Both the position numbers and the translations under genes were made by a program. The notes below the pieces were generated by a model, which saw only the letters and a program-made list of their open reading frames with translations, did not search any database and was not told where the DNA came from. Shown one piece after another: positions 9,332 through 17,795 of a stretch of DNA of 64,000 nt (the first letter of the stretch is position 1; the number at the start of each line of letters is the position of its first letter). The stretch spans positions 1-64,000 of the forward strand of contig NZ_ML703283.1 of the NCBI RefSeq assembly GCF_008520305.1, given 5' to 3'. The DNA comes from Mesorhizobium sp. SARCC-RB16n. Lineage in GTDB: Bacteria > Pseudomonadota > Alphaproteobacteria > Rhizobiales > Rhizobiaceae.

Positions 9332-9476
9332 CCCCCCTCTGTCCTGCCGGACATCTCCCCCTCAAGGGGGGTGAGAAGTGGTCCGCGCAGCGGACGGAAA
9401 ACCAATTGCTTGGCTTTCCGAACGACGAACGCCCGGAGCGATAGCGCAGGGCCGGGTCCGGCAGGACAGAGGGGGG
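9332..9476. repeat. Palindromic intergenic repeat inside the liv-type operon
   Basis: A 20-bp perfect inverted repeat, CCCCCCTCTGTCCTGCCGGA at 9332-9351 and its complement at 9457-9476, encloses about 105 bp. The left arm continues into ACATCTCCCC, as in the related element at 12376. The inner part includes a second small dyad (GTCCGCGCAGCGGAC, near 9380). It occupies most of the 211-bp gap between the binding-protein and permease genes. No ORF of its own and no obvious target duplication. Confidence 0.85.
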
Positions 9477-9510
9477 TGGCTTGGCGCTCACGCTTGCTGG
9501 TTAGCCAAAC

Positions 9511-10815
9511 TCAAAGCGCCTGCGTCGTGTAATCCCCTTCGGCCTCGTAAAGCCCTTCCTCGATCTTGGTCTTGTGGACGACCTTCAGCTTGCCGCCCTC
9601 GACCTTGGAGATGTTCTGGATGCCGAAGCACTGGTGGATCTTGCCGTTGAAGGTCTTCGGTCCCTGCGGATGCTCCGGCCCTTCGGCGAACTCTTTCAGC
9701 GCTTCAGTCGCCTCGACCAGCTTGGCGCGGTCTTCCGGTCCCTTGTAGCCGGCGTCTTCCATCGCCTTCTTGACGACGTAGAGCGTTTCCCAGCAGCCGA
9801 ACATGTGCGCGGCCGTCGAGACGTCCTTGGGGTCGCCGACGGCGGCGCCATTGTCGTCGATGCCGACGGAGGCGCGATAGGCTTTCTGCGCTTCGGTGTC
9901 ATCGGGCTGGGCATAGCGGGGCGAGCCTTCCCAGAAATGGCTGCCGTCGAGGAATTCCAGCCCGGGGCTGTTGATGTCGACGGCTTCCAGCGAATCGATG
10001 AAGCCGAACAGTTGCGGCCGGTTGGAGCCGTAGAACTCGCCGAGTTCCTTGACGAAGGTGAGCACCGCCGGGCCGACCATGACGTGATAGATCACCTCGG
10101 TCTCGGGCGGGATCTGCGGGAAGTATTTGGTGAAGGACGATTCCGTCGGCGGAATGGCGATCTGCGCGATCACCTCGGCCCCTTGCGCCTTCAGCGCCGG
10201 CGGCAGGTAGTCGCGATGGTCGTAGCCGAAGGCGAAATCGGGGAAGATCTGCGTCACCTTCTTGCCGGCATTGGCCGCGATCCACGGCGCCATCGACTGG
10301 ATCTGGCTTTTCACGTCGGTGATGCCGGGCTGGAAGACATAGCGGTTGAGCTTGGTCGAGGCGACGTGATGGCCTTCGCTGACGACGAAATAGGGCATCT
10401 TGGCTTCGCCGGCCGCGGGAGCAGAGCCGATCACGACATGCGAGAACAGCGTGCCGAAGACGATGTCGGTCTTGTGCTGGGTGGCGAACTTGCCGACCAC
10501 TTCGGCGCCGCGGCCCGGATCGGTACCGTCATCCTCGATGATGACCTCGACCTGACGGCCATTGATGCCGCCCGCGGCGTTGATCGCCTTGATCGCGGCG
10601 GCGGTGGTCTTCTCGTACCAGCGGCCATAGGCGGCGCCGATGCCGGTGCGGTGCGACTGGAAACCGATCTTGATCGGCGCGGAGCTTTGCGCCTGGGAAT
10701 AGCGGACGAAGCCGGGCGCCACGGCGAGACCGGCGCCGGCGGCGAGACCCTTGAGCGCGGTGCGGCGGGTAAGTGTGGTTTTGGAGAGGTCGAAAAATCC
10801 GTTCTTGTCAGTCAC
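9511..10815 (-). CDS. ABC transporter substrate-binding protein (Liv/amide type, Tat signal)
   Basis: 434 residues from the GTG at 10815, chosen because GGGGAACGAAC lies just upstream; earlier in-frame codons give a non-homologous N-terminus. A twin-arginine signal (LTRRTALKG near residues 16-24, then a hydrophobic stretch ending at SQAQS) predicts folded export to the periplasm. The mature part follows the type I periplasmic-binding fold of LivJ/FmdD/UrtA-like receptors (IKIGFQSHRTG start, NAAGGINGRQVEVIIEDDGTDP). Ligand unknown: amino acid, urea or short amide are the usual choices. It is the first gene of the importer operon. Confidence 0.9.
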   Translation of the reverse strand: MTDKNGFFDLSKTTLTRRTALKGLAAGAGLAVAPGFVRYSQAQSSAPIKIGFQSHRTGIGAAYGRWYEKTTAAAIKAINAAGGINGRQVEVIIEDDGTDPGRGAEVVGKFATQHKTDIVFGTLFSHVVIGSAPAAGEAKMPYFVVSEGHHVASTKLNRYVFQPGITDVKSQIQSMAPWIAANAGKKVTQIFPDFAFGYDHRDYLPPALKAQGAEVIAQIAIPPTESSFTKYFPQIPPETEVIYHVMVGPAVLTFVKELGEFYGSNRPQLFGFIDSLEAVDINSPGLEFLDGSHFWEGSPRYAQPDDTEAQKAYRASVGIDDNGAAVGDPKDVSTAAHMFGCWETLYVVKKAMEDAGYKGPEDRAKLVEATEALKEFAEGPEHPQGPKTFNGKIHQCFGIQNISKVEGGKLKVVHKTKIEEGLYEAEGDYTTQAL

Positions 10816-10958
10816 GTTCGTTCCCCTGTTTGTGCGTTTTGACCAACGATAAGGCGGCTCGAACATCCTCGGCAAGAGGATGCAAAATTGCATGTGTACA
10901 AACTAAATCACCAAAGGGCTGGCCTGGCAAGCGAGCTTTCCGTCAGGGCAAGCTTGTC

Positions 10959-12398
10959 TCATCCGACCGTCGGCGTGGCAAGCAGCCAGAGACCGAAAAT
11001 GGTGTAGGCGATCATCAAGACGGTGAGCGGAAACTGGCTGAGCGCGGCGCGGGCGGGTTGGGGATGCAGGCGCCAGGCAAAGCCGTGGGCGACGAGAACC
11101 GCCAGGACATGGCCAAGGATGATCGCGCCGGCCTGGACGTTCCACAGCCACCACGCGGAGACCGCGCCGGCGACGACGCCGGCCTCGACCTGCATGTCGG
11201 CGGTGCCGAACAGGTTCCAACCCAGCGCGAACGGATCGGACAGGGAGACCAAAGCATATTGGCCGTCGACCAGCAGTGCCGTCAGATAATGCGCGACATG
11301 ATAGGCGAGCGCGATCGGCACGATCGACCACACCAGCAGTCCCGCCGCCTGGGCGAGAGGCCGATCGCTGCCGGCAAGGCGCTGGCCGAGGATCACCGCA
11401 AGCAGGAACACTGCCGCGAGCAGCACGAATGTCAGGACAAGGCCAAGGCTGCTGCTGCCGATCACCGCCGTGCGGCCCGGGAAATCCAGTGGGTTGATGC
11501 CGAACAGGCCGAGCCAGAAGAAGGTCTTCGACAGGCCGTCGAAGGAGACCGAGGACAGAGCGAGCAGCAGGAAGGCGATACCGCTTGTCGGCAGGGGTTC
11601 AGCCGCCAGCAGCTTGGCGCCCGGCCAGCACAGCGCAAGACGGTCATGGCCGTCGCGCGCGATCGGCGCGAAGCGCGCCACCATCGAGAAGAAGATGCCG
11701 AGGAATTCACCGCTGCGGCTCCACTTGTCGTAGCCGAACACCAGCATGGCGAGGAAGCTGAACAGCCAATAGAGACCAGCGGCCCATGCGAGCCGCGCCG
11801 AATCGTCGGGCGCCGGATCGATGAGTTCGAACCAGGCAAAGGCGAAGAAGAACACGACGGCCGGCCAGCGACCAAGCCATTGCGGAAGTTGCCAGGCCGC
11901 TTCATCGCTTCTGCCGGTCAGGCGCGACAGCAGACGCCACGGGCCGTACCAGGGGTTGAGCCAAGACCAGAGATCGCCGAACACGCCTTGCAGCAGCGTC
12001 AGGCCTGCCCATAGCAGCGTCCAGATCACCAACGGCAGCGGGTTGGAGAGGGGGTCGCGGCTGCCAAGGACGCCGGAGGCGAGGAGAATTGCAAAGCCGG
12101 CAAAAGATATCAGGCTGACGGCGGTGCGGGCGGCGTCGCTGAAGGCGAATAGCGGTAAGCGCCGACGCCAAAAACGGTCAATCCAATCCGCCGGCAGCAG
12201 CGCCAGCACGAGAAAACTGACAGCCACGGCGAACGCGCCGCCGATCAGGTAATAGCCGGTGGGGAGAAGGAGGACATGGCCACGGTCGGAGGCGTGGGCG
12301 AAGGCGGGAGTGGGTGAGGCGAACCAGAGGGCGGCAAGCGGGAAGGCTAACGACAGACGGCAGCGCTCTACGGCGCCCCCCTCTGTCCTGCCGGACAT
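10959..12398 (-). CDS. Polytopic membrane protein of unknown function
   Basis: 479 residues from the only reasonable ATG. An apparent signal peptide ends near TPAFAHA, and the mature protein opens with SDRGHVLLLPTGYYLIGG, followed by about 11-12 membrane helices rich in Trp and Leu. I recall similar proteins annotated as fenitrothion hydrolase-like, but I see no hydrolase motif and would not transfer that name. The start codon and first eight or so codons lie inside a repeat element (12376-12530), so the true N-terminus may be just downstream at a non-ATG codon. It lies between pncB and the importer operon, all on the same strand. Confidence 0.7.
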   Translation of the reverse strand: MSGRTEGGAVERCRLSLAFPLAALWFASPTPAFAHASDRGHVLLLPTGYYLIGGAFAVAVSFLVLALLPADWIDRFWRRRLPLFAFSDAARTAVSLISFAGFAILLASGVLGSRDPLSNPLPLVIWTLLWAGLTLLQGVFGDLWSWLNPWYGPWRLLSRLTGRSDEAAWQLPQWLGRWPAVVFFFAFAWFELIDPAPDDSARLAWAAGLYWLFSFLAMLVFGYDKWSRSGEFLGIFFSMVARFAPIARDGHDRLALCWPGAKLLAAEPLPTSGIAFLLLALSSVSFDGLSKTFFWLGLFGINPLDFPGRTAVIGSSSLGLVLTFVLLAAVFLLAVILGQRLAGSDRPLAQAAGLLVWSIVPIALAYHVAHYLTALLVDGQYALVSLSDPFALGWNLFGTADMQVEAGVVAGAVSAWWLWNVQAGAIILGHVLAVLVAHGFAWRLHPQPARAALSQFPLTVLMIAYTIFGLWLLATPTVG

Positions 12399-12530
12399 CT
12401 CCCCCACGAGGGGGGAGATTGGCTGCCCGTGTCGTCGGCTTTTTTCTTGCAACGTCGAAGATTGGCGAAAGCGGAGGTGAAGTCCAATCTCCCCCCTCGT
12501 GGGGGAGATGTCCGGCAGGACAGAGGGGGG
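12376..12530. repeat. 47-bp perfect inverted repeat element
   Basis: Positions 12376-12422 and 12484-12530 are exact reverse complements over 47 bp, with a 61-bp spacer. The outer 20 bp of each arm equal the arms of the element at 9332-9476. Within each arm is a nested dyad, CTCCCCCACGAGGGGGGAG. The element lies between the 3' end of pncB and the membrane-protein gene, whose ATG (12396-12398) falls in the left arm. As RNA it would form a very stable cruciform-like hairpin. Confidence 0.92.
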
Positions 12531-12571
12531 CGCGACGGAACTCGAACTGTCCAAGAGTCCGCCCCTCAGCC

Positions 12572-13876
12572 TCAAACCTTGACCAGTTGCTCCACGCGAT
12601 CCTTTTGCCCGAATATCCTCAAATACCGCTCGATCTCCTTGGCATCGCCGGTAGCCTTGGCCGGGTTGTCGGAAAGCTTGACCGCCGGCCTGCCGTTGGC
12701 CTCGGTGACCTTGCAGACCAGCGATATGGCGTCGAGGCTGTTGGTTTGCGTCGGCGCGCAGCCTTCGAAATCATTGGTCAGATTGGTGCCCCAGCCGAAG
12801 GACATGCGCACCTTGCTCTTGAAGTGGCGGTAGGTCTCCTCGATGGTTTCGACCTCGAGCCCGTCGGAGAAGATCAGCAGCTTCTGCTTGGGGTCCTTGC
12901 CCTTCTCGCGCCACCACGACAGGATCTTTTCGCCGCCTTCGATGGGCGGGGCGCTGTCGGGACGGAAGCCGGTCCAGTCGGCGACCCAGTCCGGCGCGTC
13001 GCGCAGGAAGGAGGCGGTGCCGAAAGCGTCGGGCAGCACGATCAGCAAATTGCCGCCATAGTAGCGCTGCCAGTCCTGCAGCACCTTGTAGGGCGACTGC
13101 TTCAGCTCTTTTTCCGAATTGGCCAGTGCCGCGAACACCATCGGCAGCTCATGCGCGTTGGTGCCGAGCGCTTCGAGGTCGTTGTCCATGGCCAGCAGCA
13201 CATTGGAGGTGCCGGTAAAGGCCTCGCCGATGCCTTCCTTCAGCGCCTCCACGCACCAGCGCTGCCACAGGAAGGAATGGCGCCGGCGGGTGCCGAAGTC
13301 GGAAATGCGGATGCCGGGCAGCGCCTTCAGCCGTTCGGTCTTGGCCCACATCTTGGCCTTGGCGCGGGCATAGAGCACGTCGAGCGTGAAGGGCCCGAAC
13401 GATCGCAAAGCGGCGCGCGAGCGCAGTTCGTTGATGATGGCAAGCGCCGGGATTTCCCACAGCGTCGTGTACATCCAGGGGCCGGGGAAAGTCAGTTCGT
13501 ATTGTCCGTCATGCCTGGAGAGCTCATAGTCGGGCAGCCGAAAACCTTCCAGCCAGGCGAGGAACTCCGGCTCGAAAATCTGCTTGCGGCCGTAGAAATT
13601 GTTGCCGCCCAGCCAGATCATCTCCTTCTTGGAGAAGCGCAGCGTGCGGGCATGGTCGAGTTGTTCGCGCAACTCGCCTTCGTCGATCTCGTCGGCGAGC
13701 CGCACCGAGGTGGTGCGGTTGATCAGGGAGAAGGTCGCATCGACCTTGGGATACATGCCCCAGATCATCTGCAGCATCAAAAGCTTGTAGAAGTCGGTAT
13801 CGAGCAGGCTGCGCACGATCGGGTCGAGCTTCCAGGTGTGGTTGTAGACGCGCCGCGCAATATCGGTCCTGGCCAT
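12572..13876 (-). CDS. pncB: Nicotinate phosphoribosyltransferase
   Basis: 434 residues, normal for bacterial PncB. It joins nicotinate to phosphoribosyl pyrophosphate, giving nicotinate mononucleotide for NAD synthesis. The N-terminal [15 protein letters not shown] segment and the central [12 protein letters not shown] segment are family signatures. It completes the salvage step begun by PncA (3965-4579), although the importer operon and an unrelated membrane protein lie between them. Promoter probably in the 120-bp gap to the LysR gene. Confidence 0.96.
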   Translation of the reverse strand: MARTDIARRVYNHTWKLDPIVRSLLDTDFYKLLMLQMIWGMYPKVDATFSLINRTTSVRLADEIDEGELREQLDHARTLRFSKKEMIWLGGNNFYGRKQIFEPEFLAWLEGFRLPDYELSRHDGQYELTFPGPWMYTTLWEIPALAIINELRSRAALRSFGPFTLDVLYARAKAKMWAKTERLKALPGIRISDFGTRRRHSFLWQRWCVEALKEGIGEAFTGTSNVLLAMDNDLEALGTNAHELPMVFAALANSEKELKQSPYKVLQDWQRYYGGNLLIVLPDAFGTASFLRDAPDWVADWTGFRPDSAPPIEGGEKILSWWREKGKDPKQKLLIFSDGLEVETIEETYRHFKSKVRMSFGWGTNLTNDFEGCAPTQTNSLDAISLVCKVTEANGRPAVKLSDNPAKATGDAKEIERYLRIFGQKDRVEQLVKV

Positions 13877-13996
13877 GTCTCGTTACCGCCTTCGCTGCCC
13901 TGCCACCACAAATAGCGACAGGCCTCATAGCATCGAATTGACCAAAACGCTGCCTGGTTTCAGGCTGGCCCGACAAAAAGAAAGTCCTGCGTGCGG

Positions 13997-14968
13997 CTAC
14001 GGGAGTTTGCCGCCCATCACCTTGAGCGCAGGGCGTTTGCGGCGGGTGACGAGGCGGCCCGCCACCGGGGCGTCGGCGCGGCTGTCGTCCCCGGCCTTCT
14101 CTGCGAACAGCCAGTCTATGAACACCTGCACGATCGGCGTCGCCCGCATTTCGTTGCGGCAAACGACATAGAAATCGTCGACCGCCGGCACAGACAGGCT
14201 GAATGGCGCGACCAGCATGCCCCTGGCCAGCAGCGCGCTTGCCGTCACGGAATCGCCCAGCGCCACACCATGGCCATGGACGGCGGCTTCCGCCGTCATG
14301 CGCGCATCGCCGAGATGATGGCGCCGGCCGCGCTCCAGGTCCAGCGCATCGGCGGCGGCCAGCCAGGTGTGCCACTCGCGGCCATCGTCACCATGCAGCA
14401 AGACATGGTCGGCAAGGTCGCGAACATTGCGGATCGGCCGGTTGTTGATCAGCGTCGGGCTGACCACCGGGAACAGCTCCAGGCCCGACCATTTGCGCAT
14501 CCAGCAATCGGCCCAGCTGCCGTCGCCATAGTGCACGCAGACATCGATATGCGGCGCCCGGATATCCCTGGGGTCGTTGGAGGGGATGAGCGTCAGCTGG
14601 ATGTCGGGATATTGCGCGGTGAAGCTGCCGAGCCTCGGCGTCACCCACAAGAGCAGCAGCGCCGGCACGCAGGACACCGACAGCGCGCCGCTGCTTGCCG
14701 GCCGCGTCAGCCGTTGCGTGGCGGCGGCGATGCCGTCGAAGGCCGTCGACACCGCCGGCAAAAGTTCGGCGCCATGCGGGGTCAGCTTGACCCGCTGGCC
14801 GGCGCGCTCGAACAGCTTGACGCCAAGCGATTGCTCCAGCGCCTTGATCTGGTGGCTGACGGCGCCATGCGTGACATTCAGCTCACTCGCCGCCTTGGTC
14901 AGCGAGGCATGGCGCGCCGTGGCCTCGAAGGCGCGCAGCGGGTTGAGAGGTGGCAAGCGCTTGGCCAT
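13997..14968 (-). CDS. LysR-family regulator (GcvA-like), divergent from the ureohydrolase
   Basis: 323 residues. The N-terminal winged helix-turn-helix (PPLNPLRAFEATARHASLTKAA through AVSHQIKALEQ) is GcvA-like, followed by a type II periplasmic-binding-like effector domain. Divergence from the ureohydrolase and its ABC importer, with a palindrome between them at 14985-15001, suggests it controls that operon in response to its substrate. Inference from arrangement. Confidence 0.9.
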   Translation of the reverse strand: MAKRLPPLNPLRAFEATARHASLTKAASELNVTHGAVSHQIKALEQSLGVKLFERAGQRVKLTPHGAELLPAVSTAFDGIAAATQRLTRPASSGALSVSCVPALLLLWVTPRLGSFTAQYPDIQLTLIPSNDPRDIRAPHIDVCVHYGDGSWADCWMRKWSGLELFPVVSPTLINNRPIRNVRDLADHVLLHGDDGREWHTWLAAADALDLERGRRHHLGDARMTAEAAVHGHGVALGDSVTASALLARGMLVAPFSLSVPAVDDFYVVCRNEMRATPIVQVFIDWLFAEKAGDDSRADAPVAGRLVTRRKRPALKVMGGKLP

Positions 14969-14984
14969 GGTTGCTCGGCTTCGT

Positions 14985-15001
14985 TGTGAGATTTTCTCAC
15001 A
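14985..15001. promoter_or_regulatory. Candidate LysR operator (T-N11-A dyad)
   Basis: TGTGAGATTTTCTCACA is a perfect 7-3-7 inverted repeat containing a T-N11-A core (TGAGATTTTCTCA), the canonical LysR box. It starts 17 bp upstream of the LysR-gene ATG (14968), within the 210-bp divergent gap, and would allow both autorepression and control of the ureohydrolase operon. Confidence 0.65.
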
Positions 15002-15178
15002 GGAACCACCCTAACAATATCAATTGCTTTTTCAAAGCGGCTGCCGGACACTTTGATCTGGAACAACATCAAGACGTGGAATCTGCAGACAGCCAGCGGG
15101 ACAGCGGCCCGGCCGGATGACGGTCGGCTCGCCCGAGGTCACCGACGGCAACACTGCATCAGCTGAGGAGGAGCGGAT

Positions 15179-16240
15179 ATGGGATATGATCGCGGCAAGC
15201 TCGACGCGTTGCGCCGCAAATATAGCGAGAGCCATGGCGGCGAGATGTTCGACCCGAAGTTCCGCAAGGTCGCCGACAAGATCTTTTCCAAGAGCGGCAC
15301 ACGGCTGGCGCCCTATTCCGGCATCCCGACTTTCCTCACCGCGCCCTACCGCGAGATCGCGGCGGACAATCCGGACTTCGGCGACCTGCAGGTGGCGATC
15401 ATTGGCGTGCCGATGGACCTCGGCGTCACCAACCGGCCGGGCTCGCGCTTCGGGCCGCGCGCATTGCGGGCCATCGAGCGCATCGGCCCCTACAATCATG
15501 TGCTGGAATGCGCTCCGACGCATGAGCTCAGGGTTGCCGACATCGGCGATGTTCCGTTCCAGAGCCGTTACCGGCTGGAGACCAGCCATGAGGATATCGA
15601 GCGCCGCATCAACCAGATCGTCGACGCCGGCGTCATCCCGTTGTCGGTCGGTGGCGATCACTCGATCACGCACCCGATCCTGAAGGCGGTCGGCAAGAAG
15701 GCGCCGGTCGGCCTGATCCACATTGACGCCCACTGCGACACCAGCGGCCTGTTCGACCTGACCAAATTCCACCATGGCGGCCCGTTCCGCAACGCCGTGC
15801 TCGACGGCGTGCTCGATCCGACGCGCACCATCCAGATCGGCATCCGGGGTGCTGCCGAATATCTGTGGGAGTTCACCTACGAATCCGGCATGACGGTTGT
15901 CCACGCCGAGGAGGTGACCGGGCTCGGCATCCCAGCAATCATCGAGAAGGCGCGCAAAATAGTCGGTGACGGCCCGACCTATGTGTCCTTCGACATCGAC
16001 AGCGTCGATCCGGCCTTCGCGCCGGGCACCGGCACGCCGGAAGTCGGTGGGCTGACCACGCGCGAAGTCCTCGAATTGCTGCGCGGCCTCAAGGGTCTCA
16101 ACATCGTCGGCGGCGACGTCGTCGAGGTGGCGCCGCAATATGACGCGACCACCAACACCGCGCATGCCGGCGCCCAGGTGCTGTTCGAGATCCTGAGCCT
16201 GATGGTGTTCAGCCCGGCCGTGGCCGGCAAGGGAGCCTGA
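15179..16240 (+). CDS. Agmatinase / guanidino-compound ureohydrolase
   Basis: 353 residues of the arginase/agmatinase family, which hydrolyse guanidino compounds to urea plus an amine. The binuclear manganese ligands are all present: H161 (GGDHS), D183, H185 and D187 (HIDAHCD), D272 and D274 (SFDIDSVDP). An N-terminal extension of about 60 residues precedes the catalytic core, as in guanidinobutyrase- or guanidinopropionase-like members, so agmatine is not assured as substrate. GAGGAGCGG precedes the ATG. An ABC importer follows 76 bp downstream and may bring in the substrate. Urea released here could feed the urease encoded further on. Confidence 0.88.
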   Translation: MGYDRGKLDALRRKYSESHGGEMFDPKFRKVADKIFSKSGTRLAPYSGIPTFLTAPYREIAADNPDFGDLQVAIIGVPMDLGVTNRPGSRFGPRALRAIERIGPYNHVLECAPTHELRVADIGDVPFQSRYRLETSHEDIERRINQIVDAGVIPLSVGGDHSITHPILKAVGKKAPVGLIHIDAHCDTSGLFDLTKFHHGGPFRNAVLDGVLDPTRTIQIGIRGAAEYLWEFTYESGMTVVHAEEVTGLGIPAIIEKARKIVGDGPTYVSFDIDSVDPAFAPGTGTPEVGGLTTREVLELLRGLKGLNIVGGDVVEVAPQYDATTNTAHAGAQVLFEILSLMVFSPAVAGKGA

Positions 16241-16316
16241 CGGTCGGAAAGCAAAGGCGGCCGCCGCGCTGGAGCCGGCGGCCGACCCAAACAATCAAAA
16301 AGCTTCCAGAAGGGGA

Positions 16317-17132
16317 ATGACAATGACAATCCGTTCGACATTCACATCATCCATCGCCGCCGTCCTGGTCCTGGGCGCGGCAGGCCTCGGTCTTGCCACG
16401 CAGGCGGCCAAGGCTGATGCGCTGGCCGACATCACCAAGGCCGGCACCATCAATGTCGGCGTCTTCGCCGATTTCCCGCCCTTCTCCTCGGCCAGCGCCG
16501 ACATGAGCCTCAAGGGCTATGACATGGACGTCGCCCAGTACATCGCCGACACGCTCAAGGTGAAGCTCAATCCGATCGCCGTCACCGGCCAGAACCGCAT
16601 CCCCTATTTGAACGACCATCGCGTCGACATCCTGATGAGCGTCGGCTACTCGAAGGAGCGCGAGCAGGTGATCGACTTCGCCGCCGCCTACGCACCCTAT
16701 TACATCGCAGTGATCGGTCCGGCGGCAATGTCGGTCAAGGGCAAGGAAGACCTTGCCGGCAAGTCGATCGCCGTCAATCGCGGCACGCTGGAAGACAGCT
16801 CGCTGACCGAGGCAGCGCCCGCCTCGGCCGACATCAAGCGCTTCGACAACTACAATTCGGTGATCCAGGCCTTCATTTCCGGCCAGACCCAGCTGATGGT
16901 CGTCGGCAACGACGTCGGCGCGCAGGTGCTGGCCAAGCAGGATGCGCTGAAGCCGGAGCAGAAGTTCCAGCTTCTGACCTCGCCTTCGCATATCGGCCTC
17001 AACAAGAATGAGGACGGCCTCAAGAAGGCGGTCAACGATGCCATCGCCAAGATGCTGGCCGACGGCAAGCTGGACGAAAGCTCGAAGGCCTGGCTGAAGA
17101 CGCCGCTCAACCCCGACAACCTCAAGGATTGA
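16317..17132 (+). CDS. Polar amino-acid-type ABC transporter substrate-binding protein
   Basis: 271 residues, SBP family 3. The signal peptide ends near QAAKADA; the mature part begins LADITKAGTINVGVFADFPPFSS, the typical opening of this fold. ATG 16317 is used; ATG 16323, two codons later, has better spacing to the AGAAGGGG ribosome site. Being beside a ureohydrolase, the ligand may be a cationic guanidino compound such as arginine or agmatine, which is inference. Confidence 0.9.
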   Translation: MTMTIRSTFTSSIAAVLVLGAAGLGLATQAAKADALADITKAGTINVGVFADFPPFSSASADMSLKGYDMDVAQYIADTLKVKLNPIAVTGQNRIPYLNDHRVDILMSVGYSKEREQVIDFAAAYAPYYIAVIGPAAMSVKGKEDLAGKSIAVNRGTLEDSSLTEAAPASADIKRFDNYNSVIQAFISGQTQLMVVGNDVGAQVLAKQDALKPEQKFQLLTSPSHIGLNKNEDGLKKAVNDAIAKMLADGKLDESSKAWLKTPLNPDNLKD

Positions 17133-17138
17133 GTTGCC

Positions 17139-17795
17139 GTGGCCTTCGGCTGGCTTCCGGGTGCCGTAGGCGACATCGCGCACGGCGCGGCGACGACGAT
17201 CCTTTTGATCGCCGTCACCACGCTGGCGGGAACGCTGCTCAGCATCCTCGGAGCGGCAGGACGGCGAAACGGCCCAGCGCTGCTGCGCCGGGCCATCGGC
17301 TGGTATGTCGAGGTGATGCGCAACACACCGTTCCTGGTGCAGCTGTTCTTCATCTTCTTCGGCCTGCCGAGCCTCGGCATCAGGCTCGATCCGATCCTGG
17401 CCGCCATGCTGGCGATGACGCTCAACATGGCAGCCTATACGATCGAGATCGTCGGCGCCGGGCTCGACGCCGTGCCGCGCGGGCAGACGGAGGCGGCCCT
17501 GGCGCTGGGACTGCGGCCGCGCCAGGTGTTCATCAAGATCGTGCTGCCGCAGGCGCTCAAGATCATCTATCCCGCGCTGACCAGCCAGATCGTCATCATG
17601 ATGCTCGAATCCGCCGTGGTGTCGCAGATCGCGGTGCGCGAGCTGACCTATGAGGCCGACATGCTGCAGGCGCGCACTTTTCGCTCGTTCGAGACCTATT
17701 TCGTCGTGACGCTGGTCTATCTCTTGATGTCGATGGCCTTGCGGCGGCTGCTGGTTGCAGGCGGGCGCCGCGCGCTCGGAGCGGGCGTGTCATGA
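17139..17795 (+). CDS. Amino-acid-type ABC transporter permease (HisM/HisQ family)
   Basis: 218 residues with about five membrane helices. VMRNTPFLVQLFFIFFGLPS and EAALALGLRPRQVFIKIVLPQALK are the two hallmark motifs of this permease family, the latter being the ATPase-docking EAA loop. It starts at a GTG 6 bp after the binding-protein stop and overlaps the next permease by ATGA. Confidence 0.93.
   Translation: MAFGWLPGAVGDIAHGAATTILLIAVTTLAGTLLSILGAAGRRNGPALLRRAIGWYVEVMRNTPFLVQLFFIFFGLPSLGIRLDPILAAMLAMTLNMAAYTIEIVGAGLDAVPRGQTEAALALGLRPRQVFIKIVLPQALKIIYPALTSQIVIMMLESAVVSQIAVRELTYEADMLQARTFRSFETYFVVTLVYLLMSMALRRLLVAGGRRALGAGVS

Noticed and set aside
9332-12530. Composite transposon bounded by the two related repeats
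   Set aside because: The elements are each self-contained inverted repeats with different cores. No transposase lies between them, and the genes between are ordinary transport genes.
10959-12575. Longer 538-residue reading of the membrane protein
   Set aside because: The extra N-terminal part translates both arms of the inverted repeat, giving paired PSVLPDISPTRGEIG-like segments, so it is not coding.
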